From Guyparkeria sp. WRN-7 (GTDB lineage: Bacteria; Pseudomonadota; Gammaproteobacteria; Halothiobacillales; Halothiobacillaceae): 64,000 nucleotides of DNA. The stretch lies in contig NZ_LRFH01000016.1 of NCBI RefSeq assembly GCF_001641825.1, positions 186,001-250,000 on the forward strand, written 5' to 3'. This document shows positions 39,229-48,630 of the stretch, in pieces. The position numbers and the translations under genes are program-made. Positions within the stretch are counted from its first letter, which is position 1. Each line of letters opens with the position of its first letter. Below the pieces are notes generated by a model that worked only from the letters and a program-made list of their open reading frames with translations, had not been told where the DNA came from and searched no databases.

Positions 39229-40071
39229 TCAGACCTCCTTATAGCTGACGACCTTGCCGAGCAGGCCGAAGATCAGGTCGAGGATCATGCCGACCACGCC
39301 GATCAGCAGGATGGCGAAGATCACGTTGGCGAGATCGAGGTTGTTCCACTCGTTCCAGATGAAGTAGCCGATGCCGGTGCCGCCGACGAGCATTTCCGCG
39401 GCGACGATGACCAGCCAGGCAATGCCCATCGAGATGCGCATGCCGGTGAGGATGGTCGGCGCGGCGGCCGGCAGGATCACCTTGAAGGCCTTGCGCAGCG
39501 GGCCGACTTCCAGTGTCTTGGCCACGGCCAGCCAGTCGTCACGCACGGCAGCGACGCCGTAGGCGGTGTTGACCAGCATTGGCCAGATCGAGCAGATGAA
39601 GATCACGAAGATCGAGGAGATCGACGCGTCCTGGATGATGTACAGGGCCAGCGGCATCCAGGCGAGCGGCGAGATCGGCTTCATCACCTGGATGTACGGA
39701 TCGAGGGCCTTGCGCATCAGCGGCGACATGCCGATCAGAAAGCCCAGCGGCACGGCGACCAGCGCGGCGAGGGCGAACCCGGCCAGCACCCGCCACAGCG
39801 AGTAGGCCAGCTGGATGCCGATGCCCATGTCGTTGCTGCCGGCGACGTAGAACGGATCCGACAGGTGCGTCCAGATGGCCGACCCGATATCCCCGGGGGT
39901 GGGGATGTCGGATTCCTGCATGGTGTCCAGGCCCATCATCTTGGCGTACTCGGGATCCATGTCGCCGAGGTCGACCTTGGTTGGCAGGGTGGCTCCCCAC
40001 CAGGCGCCGAGGAAGACCAGCAGGATCAGGATCGAGACGATGCTGGCCCGGAAGGTCATTGACTGGCTCAT
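39229..40071 (-). CDS. cynB: Cyanate ABC transporter permease
   Basis: The 280-residue protein has an N-terminal helix (SIVSILILLVFLGAWWGA) and five further membrane segments. The coupling loop is EMLVGGTGIGYFIWNEW, the same layout as the nitrate permease at 14957. It lies two bases from cynD and three from cynA, a tight operon. Confidence 0.82.
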   Translation of the reverse strand: MSQSMTFRASIVSILILLVFLGAWWGATLPTKVDLGDMDPEYAKMMGLDTMQESDIPTPGDIGSAIWTHLSDPFYVAGSNDMGIGIQLAYSLWRVLAGFALAALVAVPLGFLIGMSPLMRKALDPYIQVMKPISPLAWMPLALYIIQDASISSIFVIFICSIWPMLVNTAYGVAAVRDDWLAVAKTLEVGPLRKAFKVILPAAAPTILTGMRISMGIAWLVIVAAEMLVGGTGIGYFIWNEWNNLDLANVIFAILLIGVVGMILDLIFGLLGKVVSYKEV

Positions 40072-40074
40072 GGC

Positions 40075-41451
40075 TTAGCTCCTCCCGATCTCGAAGGATT
40101 CGAGGTATGCCTGCGGGGTGGCCGGGTCGAAGACCTTGCCCATGATGGTGTGCTTCTTGCTGTTGATCTCCGGTGCCGGCAGACCCATCTCGACCAGGCG
40201 CTGACGCGCGTCGGTGGCACGGAAGATCTCCTCGGCGATGTCCGCGTAGTCGATGTCTTCCTTGATGTAGCCCCAGCGCTTCATCTGGGTGAGGATCCAC
40301 ACGCCCATCGACTCCCACGGGAACGGATCGAAGTCGGCACGCTCGGGTTCCTCGATGATGTTGCCCAGGCCGTCGGCATAGCGGCCGGTCATGACCTGGT
40401 CGAGCACGATCTTCGGCTGGTTGAGGTAGTTGGCCGGGGCGATCGCGTCGATGATCTCCGGGCGATTCTCCTTCTTGTGCGCGTAGACCGTGGCACTGGC
40501 GATGGCGCGGAACAGCGCGGAGAAGGTGTTGGGGTTCTCCTCGACGAAGCTCTTCGTCGCACCGAAGGCGCAGCAGGGGTGGCCGTCCCAGAGGTCTTTC
40601 GACAGCACGTGGATGAAGCCGGCGCCCTCGTAGACCGCGCGCTGGTTGAACGGCTCGGGCCCGAGGAAGCCGTCGATGTTGCCGGCCTTGAGGTTCGCGA
40701 CCATCTCCGGCGGAGCGATCACCTTGAGCTTGACGTCCTTGTCCGGGTCGACGCCGTGCTCGGCCAGGTAGTAGCGCAGCAGCAGGTTGTGCATCGAGTG
40801 GTCGTAGGGGATGCCGAAGGTCATGCCCTTCCAGTTGCTCGGGTCGCGATTTTCCTTGTGCTTGTTGTGCATCGTGATCGCCTGGCCATTGATGTTCTGA
40901 ATGGTGGCGACATAGGTGTCCTGCTGACGGGCACCGATACCCATCGAGGCGGAGATCGGCATCGGCGAGAGCATGTGCGAGGCGTCGAGCTGGCCGTTCG
41001 CGACGTTGTCTCGGATCAGCGCCCAGCCGGCGGTCTTGATCACCTCGACGTCGAGGCCCTCGCGCTCATAGAAGCCCATCGGGTGGGCCATGATGATCGG
41101 CGTGGCGCAGGTGATCGGGATGAAGCCCACCTTGAGCTTCTTCTTTTCCAGCGGGCCGACCGGATCGGCGGCGACCGCCTTGGCGGCGGCCATCGGGAAG
41201 AAGGTCGAGACGGCGGCCATCGCGGTGCTCACGCCCACGGCCTTGATGAAGTTGCGGCGGGTCTCGTCTTCCGGGAACAGCGAGCGCATGATCGAGGATT
41301 CGACGGCGCGATTGAGGGCGGCCTCCTCGTCCGTCGGGTTCGGGCTGGCGGCGAGCGCTGCGTTGTGATCGGCCTGGCTGGCGTGCTTGCCGCAGGTGCA
41401 GCCGCGGTGCAGGGTCTGGTTGGGATCAAACGGGTTGTCGAATGCGGACAT
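40075..41451 (-). CDS. cynA: Cyanate ABC transporter substrate-binding protein with long N-region before a Tat signal
   Basis: The 458-residue protein is in the CmpA/NrtA family (VGFIPITCATPIIMAHPMGF). The twin-arginine motif DETRRNFIK is at residues 63-70, after about 60 unusual residues containing HRGCTCGKH, a possible metal or redox site. Similar extensions were seen before in this family by the annotator's memory, not by a search. ATG at 41451 is the first in frame after the sigma-54 promoter. It should bind cyanate in the periplasm. Confidence 0.8.
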   Translation of the reverse strand: MSAFDNPFDPNQTLHRGCTCGKHASQADHNAALAASPNPTDEEAALNRAVESSIMRSLFPEDETRRNFIKAVGVSTAMAAVSTFFPMAAAKAVAADPVGPLEKKKLKVGFIPITCATPIIMAHPMGFYEREGLDVEVIKTAGWALIRDNVANGQLDASHMLSPMPISASMGIGARQQDTYVATIQNINGQAITMHNKHKENRDPSNWKGMTFGIPYDHSMHNLLLRYYLAEHGVDPDKDVKLKVIAPPEMVANLKAGNIDGFLGPEPFNQRAVYEGAGFIHVLSKDLWDGHPCCAFGATKSFVEENPNTFSALFRAIASATVYAHKKENRPEIIDAIAPANYLNQPKIVLDQVMTGRYADGLGNIIEEPERADFDPFPWESMGVWILTQMKRWGYIKEDIDYADIAEEIFRATDARQRLVEMGLPAPEINSKKHTIMGKVFDPATPQAYLESFEIGRS

Positions 41452-41490
41452 GGTTTTCGCTCTCGGTCGGTTGAGTGACACCGACGGAGT

Positions 41491-41506
41491 TGCAGATGCC
41501 GTGCCA
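41491..41506 (-). promoter_or_regulatory. Sigma-54 promoter of cynABD
   Basis: The minus strand reads TGGCACG-GCAT-CTGCA, a perfect match in both conserved dinucleotides. It lies 40 bases before the cynA ATG. The divergent cynF product is a sigma-54 activator and is the obvious partner. Confidence 0.85.
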
Positions 41507-41528
41507 TGCCGCGAGTTCTTTGCCAATC

Positions 41529-41652
41529 GGTGCCAATTAATGGGAATTGGCGGCTTTTCGCACCAGAAGGAGGCGGAGCGTGCCCGGTCGTCCCGTTTCT
41601 GGTGCGTCGGCCGGCGGTCGCGGGCCGCACAATGCCCGCCAATGGCGGACAA
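41529..41652. promoter_or_regulatory. Candidate CynF upstream sites between cynA and cynF
   Basis: Three symmetric elements lie here. GCCAATT-N6-AATTGGC is near 41530-41550. CGCACCAGAA and TTCTGGTGCG form long inverted arms around 41556-41606. CCGCCAATGGCGGACAA at 41636-41652 resembles sites between osmC-like and cynS. The last one is the best candidate shared operator. Confidence 0.5.
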
Positions 41653-41708
41653 AGTCGCAGGCCCGCTTCTTGCAGCCGTGGTGATTGTCACCGAATCGGA
41701 GCATCGCC

Positions 41709-43379
41709 ATGCCCAATACCGCCCTCGCCACCAGCTCGTCCCGCGCCGACAGCGCCGATGCCGAACTGCTGGTCGTCCACGAGGCGACCCAGCAGCTCTC
41801 GCACATGAACGACCCCGATACCGTGATCGGCCACATGCTGCGGCTGCTCTCGCAGATCACCGGCCTCAACCGTGGCCGGGTGGTGCTGCCCGATACCAGC
41901 GGCGAGTTCATGGAGATCCGCTATTCCTACGGCCTGGTGGCCGCCGAGCGCGAGCGCGGCCGCTACCGGATCGGGGAGGGCGTGACCGGGCGGGTGATGC
42001 GCACCGGCCAGGTGGCGGTGGTCCAGGACATCGACGAGGAGCCGGTCTACCTTACCCGGGCGGTCGATCGTGACGCGCTCCCGCCGGAGACGGTGGCGTT
42101 CCTGGCCGTGCCGATCCTCAACGAGGACAAGCCGATGGGCGTGCTGGGGGCGCACCGCATCCGCGAGCGCCACCGGCCGCTGCATCGGGACATCACGTTG
42201 CTCCGCATCATGGCCGCGCTGATCGCGCGGGTGCTGAAAGTGGACGATCTGATCCGCGAGCAGACCGCCGCGCTCGCGCAGGAAAACCAGTCACTGCGCC
42301 AGGCACTGTCGAGCAATCAGGAGGGCAGTCACGGCATCCTCGGCGAGAGCCCGGCCCTGCGTCAGGCCGTCCGCCAGACCCTGCACGTCTCGCCTACGCA
42401 GGCGACCGTGCTGCTCAATGGCGAGTCGGGCACCGGCAAGGAGCGTTTCGCACGCATGGTGCATCTGACCAGTCCGCGCTGCGACGGGCCGTTCATCGCC
42501 ATCAACTGCGCGGCGATCCCCGACCAGTTGCTGGAATCCGAACTGTTCGGCCACGAAAAGGGCGCGTTCACCGGCGCGGTGAGTGCCAAGAAGGGCAGTG
42601 TGGAACTCGCCTCGGGTGGCACGCTGTTTCTCGACGAGATCGGCGATCTGGCGTTCGACCTGCAGTCGAAGCTGCTGCACGTGCTCGAGAAACAGACCAT
42701 CCACCGCGTCGGCGGCACCAAGGACATCCCCGTGGACGTGCGCATCATTGCCGCGACCCACAAGAATCTGCAGGAGGCGGTCAACCAGGGGCGATTCCGC
42801 ATCGACCTGTTCTACCGCCTCAATGTCTTTCCCGTTCACCTGCCGCCCCTGCGCGAGCGGGAGGGCGACGTCAAGCTGCTCGCCCGGCATTTCCTGCAGG
42901 TCGCCAGCCAGGAATTCGATCGCAATGCCGTGTTCGAGCGCGGGGTGCTCGATCGGCTCGCCGCCTACAACTGGCCGGGCAACATCCGCCAGTTGGAGAA
43001 CGTGATCAAGCGGGCGGTGCTGGTGGCGCAGAACGGCTGGATCACTGTGGCCGACGTCGACCTGATCCTCACCCACGAGTCGCATGTGACCGACCATCTC
43101 GAGGCCGGCGGCACGCCTCGATCGGTCAACGAGCCGACGAAGGCCCCGGGCGAGGGCAGCGGCTGGAGCGAGCCGGGCGCGGCGACCATGGGGACTCCGG
43201 TCGCTCCCGCGGTACCGCCGGCACGAAGCTATCGCTGGGTGCGCGAGGAGGAATCCGAGGCGCTGCTGCACGCGCTTGATCAGGCGGGTGGCAACAAGAC
43301 GCAGGCCGCCGCCCGGCTGGGCATGACGCCACGGCAGTTCCGTTATCGGCTGGACAAGCTCGGCTTGCGCCAGACATGA
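41709..43379 (+). CDS. cynF: Sigma-54-dependent transcriptional activator CynF (NifA-like)
   Basis: The 556-residue protein has an N-terminal GAF domain (residues 15-180), a sigma-54 interaction AAA+ domain (NGESGTGKERFARMVH; ESELFGHEKGAFTGA; GGTLFLDEIGDL) and a Fis-type helix-turn-helix at the end (GGNKTQAAARLGMTPRQFRY). GAFTGA contacts sigma-54. ATG at 41709 is chosen after CGGAG. It is divergent from cynABD as in Pseudomonas cynF. The GAF ligand is unknown. Confidence 0.88.
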   Translation: MPNTALATSSSRADSADAELLVVHEATQQLSHMNDPDTVIGHMLRLLSQITGLNRGRVVLPDTSGEFMEIRYSYGLVAAERERGRYRIGEGVTGRVMRTGQVAVVQDIDEEPVYLTRAVDRDALPPETVAFLAVPILNEDKPMGVLGAHRIRERHRPLHRDITLLRIMAALIARVLKVDDLIREQTAALAQENQSLRQALSSNQEGSHGILGESPALRQAVRQTLHVSPTQATVLLNGESGTGKERFARMVHLTSPRCDGPFIAINCAAIPDQLLESELFGHEKGAFTGAVSAKKGSVELASGGTLFLDEIGDLAFDLQSKLLHVLEKQTIHRVGGTKDIPVDVRIIAATHKNLQEAVNQGRFRIDLFYRLNVFPVHLPPLREREGDVKLLARHFLQVASQEFDRNAVFERGVLDRLAAYNWPGNIRQLENVIKRAVLVAQNGWITVADVDLILTHESHVTDHLEAGGTPRSVNEPTKAPGEGSGWSEPGAATMGTPVAPAVPPARSYRWVREEESEALLHALDQAGGNKTQAAARLGMTPRQFRYRLDKLGLRQT

Positions 43380-43423
43380 GCCGCATTGAACGTCTCGCCG
43401 CCGTAACACGCATCCGGATTGAA

Positions 43424-43489
43424 CCTCTGGTTTGTTGCCTACACTAAGGGGAGCCCGGTCCGCCGGGTACGTGTGGTTTCAACCAGAGG
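43424..43489. repeat. Inverted repeat overlapping the ribosome binding site of the first PA2779-like gene
   Basis: CCTCTGGTT at 43424-43432 and AACCAGAGG at 43481-43489 are exact complements 48 bases apart. The right arm carries the ribosome binding site. The left arm overlaps a possible promoter (TTGAAC at 43419, TACACT at 43440), so it may act on DNA or be chance. Confidence 0.35.
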
Positions 43490-43497
43490 GATATGTC

Positions 43498-43896
43498 ATG
43501 AAACGAGTAGCTCGAGTTGTCAGTCCGTTCGTGATTGCTTCGTTCGCGCTGGGCAGCATGCCGGCAATGGCCGCGCCGTCCGCAGTGGCCGACGGGCTGG
43601 TCACGACCCAGGAGGCGATGAACGCCGATGAGGCGTCCGCGGACCGCGAGCGCATCGCCGAACTGCTGTCGCGCGACGACGTGCGCAACCAGCTGGTCGC
43701 GCAGGGCGTCGACCCGGCCGAGGTCGAGCAGCGGGTCGCCGCGCTCTCCGACGAGGAAGTCCGACAGATGAACGAGCGCCTCGATCAGATGCCCGCCGGC
43801 GCGAATGCCGTCGTCGGCGCGCTGTTCGCCGTGTTCGTCATCCTGCTGGTCACCGATCTGCTCGGCCTGACCAACGTCTTCCCGTTCACCCGCTAA
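43498..43896 (+). CDS. PA2779-like small secreted/membrane protein, copy 1
   Basis: The 132-residue protein has a signal peptide (VVSPFVIASFALGSMPAMA), a helical middle with DRERIAELLSRDDVRNQL and VEQRVAALSDEEVRQMNERL, and a C-terminal membrane helix (VVGALFAVFVILLVTDLLGL). The family is found next to C39-like peptidases, as here. Function is unknown. The start follows AACCAGAGGGATATGTC. Confidence 0.8.
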   Translation: MKRVARVVSPFVIASFALGSMPAMAAPSAVADGLVTTQEAMNADEASADRERIAELLSRDDVRNQLVAQGVDPAEVEQRVAALSDEEVRQMNERLDQMPAGANAVVGALFAVFVILLVTDLLGLTNVFPFTR

Positions 43897-44011
43897 GGCC
43901 GGTCTTTCGGTCTGACGCTTCCGTCCGGCATCCCGTACGCCCGACAGTTTCAGATCGCTCGGGACGGGTCGGGTTGTCGGTGGTCCGTCGAATCAACCAG
44001 AGGGATATGCC

Positions 44012-44407
44012 ATGAAACGCATCACCCGAATCGTTACGCCGTTCGTGATTGCTTCGTTCACCATGTCCAGCATGCCGGCAATGGCCGCGCCGTCCGCGGT
44101 GGCCGACGGGCTGGTCACGACCCAGGAGGCGATGAACGCCGATGGGGCGACCGCGGATCGCGAGCGCATCGCCGAACTGCTGTCGCGCGACGACGTGCGC
44201 AACCAGCTGATCGCGCAGGGCGTCGACCCGGCCGAGGTCGAGCAGCGGGTCGCCGCGCTCTCCGACGAGGAAGTCCGGCAGATGAACGAGCGCCTCGACC
44301 AGATGCCCGCCGGCGCCAGCGTGGTCGGCGTGCTGTTCGCCGTCTTCGTCATCCTGCTGGTCACCGACCTGCTCGGCCTGACCAACGTCTACCCGTTCAC
44401 TCGCTGA
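44012..44407 (+). CDS. PA2779-like small secreted/membrane protein, copy 2
   Basis: The 131-residue protein is almost identical to the preceding one, including its upstream leader AACCAGAGGGATATG. Differences are concentrated in the signal and near residue 35. The tandem copies are a recent duplication, about 514 bases apart. Copy 2 directly precedes the C39-like lipoprotein. Confidence 0.8.
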   Translation: MKRITRIVTPFVIASFTMSSMPAMAAPSAVADGLVTTQEAMNADGATADRERIAELLSRDDVRNQLIAQGVDPAEVEQRVAALSDEEVRQMNERLDQMPAGASVVGVLFAVFVILLVTDLLGLTNVYPFTR

Positions 44408-44425
44408 TAGCGCACGCCCGTGATC

Positions 44426-45367
44426 ATGACGAGCCGTTCGATCCCAAGCGCCCGCTGGTCGGGCGCTTTGCTTTTCCTGGTGCTGTCCGTTCTTCTGAGC
44501 GGTTGCGCCACCACGCCGCCGCTGTCCGAGAAGACCCGTGCCAGCGTGCCCGAGCGCCACGTCATCGAGGAGGTGCCGTTCCACGGCCAGCGCGACTACC
44601 AGTGCGGCCCGGCGACTCTCGCCATGGTGCTGGCCCATGGCGGCAGACCGGCCAGCGTGGACGAGCTGATCCCGAAGGTGTTCCTGCCGGGGCGCGAGGG
44701 CAGCGTCCAGCCCGAGATGCTCGCCACGGTCCGTCGTCACGGGCTGATTCCGTTCGTGATCCCCGGCATGATGGATGCGGTCTTGCAGGAGGTCGGCGCC
44801 GGCCACCCGGTCGCCGTCCTGCAGAACCTGTCGTTGTCGTGGTTGCCGGTCTGGCACTACGCGGTGGTGATCGGTTATGACCTCGGCGAGGAAAGCCTGG
44901 TGCTTCACAGCGGCGAGACGCCACGCATGACAGTGGAAATGGGGCGTTTCGATGCGACCTGGGCGCGCTCCGAGCGGTGGGGTTTCGTCGCCCTGGCGCC
45001 GGGCGACCTGCCTGCCTCTCCGGTCGGTCGCCGCTCGGCCAAGGCGATTTCGGCGTTCGAGTCGGTCCAGGGCGTCGAGGCTGCGCTTCCGGCCTGGCGG
45101 GCCTTGGCCGAACGGGCCCCGGAGCTCGCGCTCGCCTCGTTCGGACTGGGCAACGCCCTGGCTGCAACCGGGGATGCCGCCGGGGCGGTCCGTGCCTTCC
45201 GCCGTGCGGCCGAGAGTGATCCGGAGTTCGCGGCCGCCTGGCTGAACCTCGGGCTGGTGCTTCGTTCGCTCGGACGCACGGAAGAGGCCGGTCGCGCGCT
45301 GCGACGAGCTGCCGCGATCGAAGACCCGTTGCAGTCGCGAGCTCGGAGCGCGCTCGACTCGCTCTGA
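44426..45367 (+). CDS. PA2778-like C39-family cysteine peptidase lipoprotein with TPR repeats
   Basis: The 313-residue protein has a lipoprotein signal (LVLSVLLSGCATT) and a C39-like domain with the cysteine in QRDYQCGPATLAMVLA and the histidine in WLPVWHYAVVIGYD. The last 110 residues are TPR helices (LASFGLGNALAATGDAAGAV). It may process or bind the PA2779-like partners. ATG at 44426 is chosen; a GTG at 44420 is also possible. Confidence 0.8.
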   Translation: MTSRSIPSARWSGALLFLVLSVLLSGCATTPPLSEKTRASVPERHVIEEVPFHGQRDYQCGPATLAMVLAHGGRPASVDELIPKVFLPGREGSVQPEMLATVRRHGLIPFVIPGMMDAVLQEVGAGHPVAVLQNLSLSWLPVWHYAVVIGYDLGEESLVLHSGETPRMTVEMGRFDATWARSERWGFVALAPGDLPASPVGRRSAKAISAFESVQGVEAALPAWRALAERAPELALASFGLGNALAATGDAAGAVRAFRRAAESDPEFAAAWLNLGLVLRSLGRTEEAGRALRRAAAIEDPLQSRARSALDSL

Positions 45368-45390
45368 GCGGGTGGGCGGTCGTCCGGCAG

Positions 45391-45999
45391 TCAGTCCGGT
45401 TCGTCGAGCAGCGGCACCCAGCCGGGCAGCGCCTCGACCCGTGACAGCCAGGCGCGCACGCCGGGGTAGGGTTCGAGCGACACCCCTGCCTCGTCGGCCA
45501 GGGCCACGTAGGGGTAGCAGGCGAGGTCGGCGATGGTGACGTGCGTGCCGACCAGCCACTCGGCATGGTCCAGTCGGGATTCCATGACAGCGAGCCCCTG
45601 GCGCCCCTCTTGCTGGCACTGTTCGCGGTTGAATGGCCGTTTGAGCCGCCAGACCGCCCGCGCCCGGGCAAGCCCGTAGAGCAGTTCGTCGCCGGCCAGG
45701 GCCAGCCACTCCATGACCTTTGCCTCGTCTGCCGGATCGTCGGGGAGCCACTGTCGGCTGCCATATCGCCGCGCGAGGTAGACCAGGATCGCCATCGAGT
45801 CCCAGATACGCACGTCGCCGTCGACGAGGAACGGCACCTGGCCGCGTGGGTTGATGCGAATGAATTCGGGCGAGGCGGTTTCGTTCTTGACCACGTCGAT
45901 CGTGACGCGCTCGTAGTCGATGCCGAGCATGGAGAGCAGCAACCGCACCTTGTGGCAGTTGCCGGACAGCGGGAAGTCGTAGAGGGTGATCGAATGCAC
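45391..45999 (-). CDS. Glutathione S-transferase family protein
   Basis: The 202-residue protein has the thioredoxin-like N-terminal domain (SITLYDFPLSGNCHKVRLLL; NPRGQVPFLVDGDVRIWDS) and a helical C-terminal domain (IADLACYPYVALADE). GTG at 45999 is chosen because it starts the fold; the longer frame has no supporting site. The substrate is unknown. Confidence 0.82.
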   Translation of the reverse strand: MHSITLYDFPLSGNCHKVRLLLSMLGIDYERVTIDVVKNETASPEFIRINPRGQVPFLVDGDVRIWDSMAILVYLARRYGSRQWLPDDPADEAKVMEWLALAGDELLYGLARARAVWRLKRPFNREQCQQEGRQGLAVMESRLDHAEWLVGTHVTIADLACYPYVALADEAGVSLEPYPGVRAWLSRVEALPGWVPLLDEPD

Positions 46000-46086
46000 G
46001 GCGGTGCCTCGTAAAGCCACGATATCAGTAGGTTGTTGTCGCCCAGACTGACGGGGAAAGCAAGCCTTGAGGTGGGTGGTGGGCAC

Positions 46087-46110
46087 AAAAAAGGCCCGGC
46101 ATGCCGGGCC
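46087..46110 (-). terminator. Terminator of the OsmC-to-sulfurtransferase operon
   Basis: On the minus strand GGCCCGGC-AT-GCCGGGCC is followed by six T, 22 bases after the sulfurtransferase stop. It marks the end of the leftward operon that starts at the OsmC-like gene. Confidence 0.88.
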
Positions 46111-46131
46111 CGATGGAGATGGAAAGGTGCC

Positions 46132-46992
46132 TCAGGCGACGTAAGGCAGGCCTTCCTCGATCGGCAGGCTGGGGTCGCGCGACCATTCGTTCCAGGAACC
46201 GAAGTAGAGGCGGACCTTCTCGATGCCGGCCGAGCGCAGGGCCACCAGCGTGTTCGACGCCCGCGCGCCCTTGAAGCAGTAGAGATACACCTCGGAGTCC
46301 GGCGTGATGCCGACGCTGTCGCATTCGGCCCGGATCTCCGTGGGCGACTTGAAGCGTGCGACCCCGCCCGGCTTCATGAACCGGTACCACTCGATCCAGA
46401 CCGCCTCCGGCAGGCGCCCCTTGCGCGGGCAGAAATCCTTGCCGTAGGGAGAGGAGCTTTCGGCGACCCACTCATCCACGTCCCGCACGTCGAGCAGTGT
46501 GATGTCGTCCGACGACAGCGCGGCCAGGATGTCGTCCTTGTCGAGCATCACGTCGCTCGCGGTCGTATCGAGAGGGAAGGTCGCCGGACTGGGCGAGGGG
46601 GCTTCATCGCTCACCGGCAGCCCGGCGGCGACCCAGCCCTGGAAGCCGCCATGCAGGATGCGGATCTTGTCCTTCGGGTAACCGAGGTGCTCGAGCAGGA
46701 ACAGGCCGCGGCAGGACTGACCGAAGCCGGTATCCATGGCGTCCTCGTAGAGGACAGCGACCTTCTCGCCGTCCAGACCCGCCGCGCCGAACTTCTCGCT
46801 GAACTGGGTTTCCAGCTCCGCGAGCCCCTCGGGCGTCGAGTTGGCGAGGAAGGTGAAGATTTCCGGGATGTTGACGGCCCCCGGCAGGTGTCCGGCGGCA
46901 TAGGCCTCCGGGTTGCGGGTGTCGATCAGTACGTGTGGCGTCGTCTCGATCAGTAGCTGCAGGTCGTTCGGTTCGATCACGGGGTTGCTCAT
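46132..46992 (-). CDS. Sulfurtransferase (two-domain rhodanese)
   Basis: The 286-residue protein has two rhodanese domains. The second holds the catalytic cysteine in YLYCFKGARAS; the first has QSCRGLFLLEH. Thiosulfate:cyanide or mercaptopyruvate sulfurtransferase activity is expected; the loop CFKGAR does not settle which. It is the last gene of the sigma-54 operon divergent from cynS, a meaningful link to cyanide/thiocyanate chemistry. Confidence 0.88.
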   Translation of the reverse strand: MSNPVIEPNDLQLLIETTPHVLIDTRNPEAYAAGHLPGAVNIPEIFTFLANSTPEGLAELETQFSEKFGAAGLDGEKVAVLYEDAMDTGFGQSCRGLFLLEHLGYPKDKIRILHGGFQGWVAAGLPVSDEAPSPSPATFPLDTTASDVMLDKDDILAALSSDDITLLDVRDVDEWVAESSSPYGKDFCPRKGRLPEAVWIEWYRFMKPGGVARFKSPTEIRAECDSVGITPDSEVYLYCFKGARASNTLVALRSAGIEKVRLYFGSWNEWSRDPSLPIEEGLPYVA

Positions 46993-47052
46993 GGCGGCTC
47001 TCCTGGGGGTGGCTGCCCCGAAAGGGGCGTTACGAGGTCGGCTGGTTCGGCC

Positions 47053-48462
47053 TCAGTATTCGGCACGTCGGCAGACGACATCCCGGTAAAGCGATTCGTG
47101 TTCACTGACGGCCGGGCCGGCCAGCGCGTAACCGGCGAGGGTGCCCCGGCTGACGAAATCGTTGCGCTGGCCCTCCGCCACGCGGTGGGGGACCCATCGG
47201 CCCAGGTCCGCCTGGCTGCGGTCCGGCGGGCAGAGCATGACGGGCAGGCTCGGTGTCTTGACGCGGATGGCGGCGGGGCGGTGCTCGAAGGGCAGTGATT
47301 CGCCGCCGAGATGCGCCGCGGCCGTCTGCGCCATGCGCCGGATCGGCTCGATGAAGAAGTAGCTGCGGCCCTCGATCTCGGCACAGTCGCCCACCGCGTA
47401 GACGTGGTTGTCGCTGGTCTGCATGGTGTCCAGCGAGGCGACGATGCCGCGGTTGGTGACCAGCCCGGCCCGCCGGGCGAGATCGGTGTTGGGCACCAGG
47501 CCCATCGCCGAGATCACCTCGTCGGTGATCAGCTCGCCGCCATTGGTGAGCGTGACCTTTAGCCGCCCGTCGTGGTGATCCAGTCGCGCCAGGCTGGTGT
47601 GGGGTCGGAAATCGACGCCCTTGGCGCTCAGGTGTTCGTTGAGTTCGCTGCCGAGCGGTGCCGGGGCGAGGCGGTCGAGCATGCGCTCGCTTAGGTCCAG
47701 CACCGTGACGCGATGACCGCCGGCGGTCAGGTCCTCGGCCAGTTCCACGCCGATCAGGCCGGCGCCGATCAGCGTGATGTGACGGCTTTCCCCGTCGAGG
47801 CGTTCGCGCAGGCGGCGATAGGCGGCCAGGTGGTTGAGTCGGGTGATCCGGCCGACGGCATCGCCGTCGAAGGCCCGGAATCGCTGCCGGGCGCCCAGTG
47901 CCAGGACCAGGTCGCCGTAATGGACCGGCCCGCGCGTGGTCAGCAGGCGCTTGCCGTCGCTGTTCAGTGAAATCACCGCGGTATTGGCCTGCAGGGTGAT
48001 GTTCAGCTCGGCGGCCTTGGCCGGCCCGCTCTGCTCGATCAGGTCGGAAGGGGCGCGCCCCTGGCCGATCGCCATCGACAGGCCAGGCTTGGTGTAGGCG
48101 GCCGCCTCGTCGTTGCTGATCAGGGTGATCGGTCGCTCGGGGTCGCGGGCACGCAGTTCCTCGGCCACCGTCCAGCCGGCGATGCCGGCGCCGACGATCA
48201 CCACCGAATCGGGACCGCCGACCCCGCCGCGGACGGCGCGGGGGCGAGGGGCGTCGGCCTCGGCGGCGCGCTTGGCGGCGTATTCGTGCAGGGGCATGAA
48301 GTCGGCCTTGGTGACGCCGCAGAGCGGGCAGTACCAGTCCTCGGGGATGTCCTCGAAGCGGGTGCCGGGGGCGATGCCGCTGTCCGGATCGCCCTCGTCC
48401 TCGTCGTATATCCAGCCGCAGACGGTGCAGATCCAGCGGATGTCCTGGTCAGATGTGCTCAT
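47053..48462 (-). CDS. Rubredoxin fused to FAD-dependent NAD(P)H oxidoreductase
   Basis: The 469-residue protein begins with a rubredoxin domain ([14 protein letters not shown] and [13 protein letters not shown], residues 10-56). A flavoprotein reductase follows ([45 protein letters not shown]). It moves electrons from NAD(P)H via FAD to the rubredoxin iron, and on to a partner, possibly the acyl-CoA-dehydrogenase-like protein upstream. It ends 60 bases before the sulfurtransferase. Confidence 0.9.
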   Translation of the reverse strand: MSTSDQDIRWICTVCGWIYDEDEGDPDSGIAPGTRFEDIPEDWYCPLCGVTKADFMPLHEYAAKRAAEADAPRPRAVRGGVGGPDSVVIVGAGIAGWTVAEELRARDPERPITLISNDEAAAYTKPGLSMAIGQGRAPSDLIEQSGPAKAAELNITLQANTAVISLNSDGKRLLTTRGPVHYGDLVLALGARQRFRAFDGDAVGRITRLNHLAAYRRLRERLDGESRHITLIGAGLIGVELAEDLTAGGHRVTVLDLSERMLDRLAPAPLGSELNEHLSAKGVDFRPHTSLARLDHHDGRLKVTLTNGGELITDEVISAMGLVPNTDLARRAGLVTNRGIVASLDTMQTSDNHVYAVGDCAEIEGRSYFFIEPIRRMAQTAAAHLGGESLPFEHRPAAIRVKTPSLPVMLCPPDRSQADLGRWVPHRVAEGQRNDFVSRGTLAGYALAGPAVSEHESLYRDVVCRRAEY

Positions 48463-48625
48463 GGCGGGTCACTCTTGATTCGATCAGTTCGGTCAGTGCC
48501 GGGAGACGCGGGTCCGGCTTGGGTCGGGTCGTCTGGTTCATCTCCAGTCCCGCCCGCAGCAGCAGGGTGGCCACCAGCGTCAGCTGGCAGGCATGGAGTG
48601 CAAGTTGGCGGGCGACACAAGGCAT
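48449..48625 (-). CDS. Small hypothetical ORF (58 residues)
   Basis: An ATG at 48625, five bases after the acyl-CoA-dehydrogenase-like gene, opens a 58-residue frame that overlaps the rubredoxin start. It has a hydrophobic stretch ([13 protein letters not shown]) then a charged tail. The ribosome binding site is poor. It could be real, coupled to its neighbours, or chance. The family is not known. Confidence 0.35.
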   Translation of the reverse strand: MPCVARQLALHACQLTLVATLLLRAGLEMNQTTRPKPDPRLPALTELIESRVTRHEHI

Positions 48626-48630
48626 GGTGA

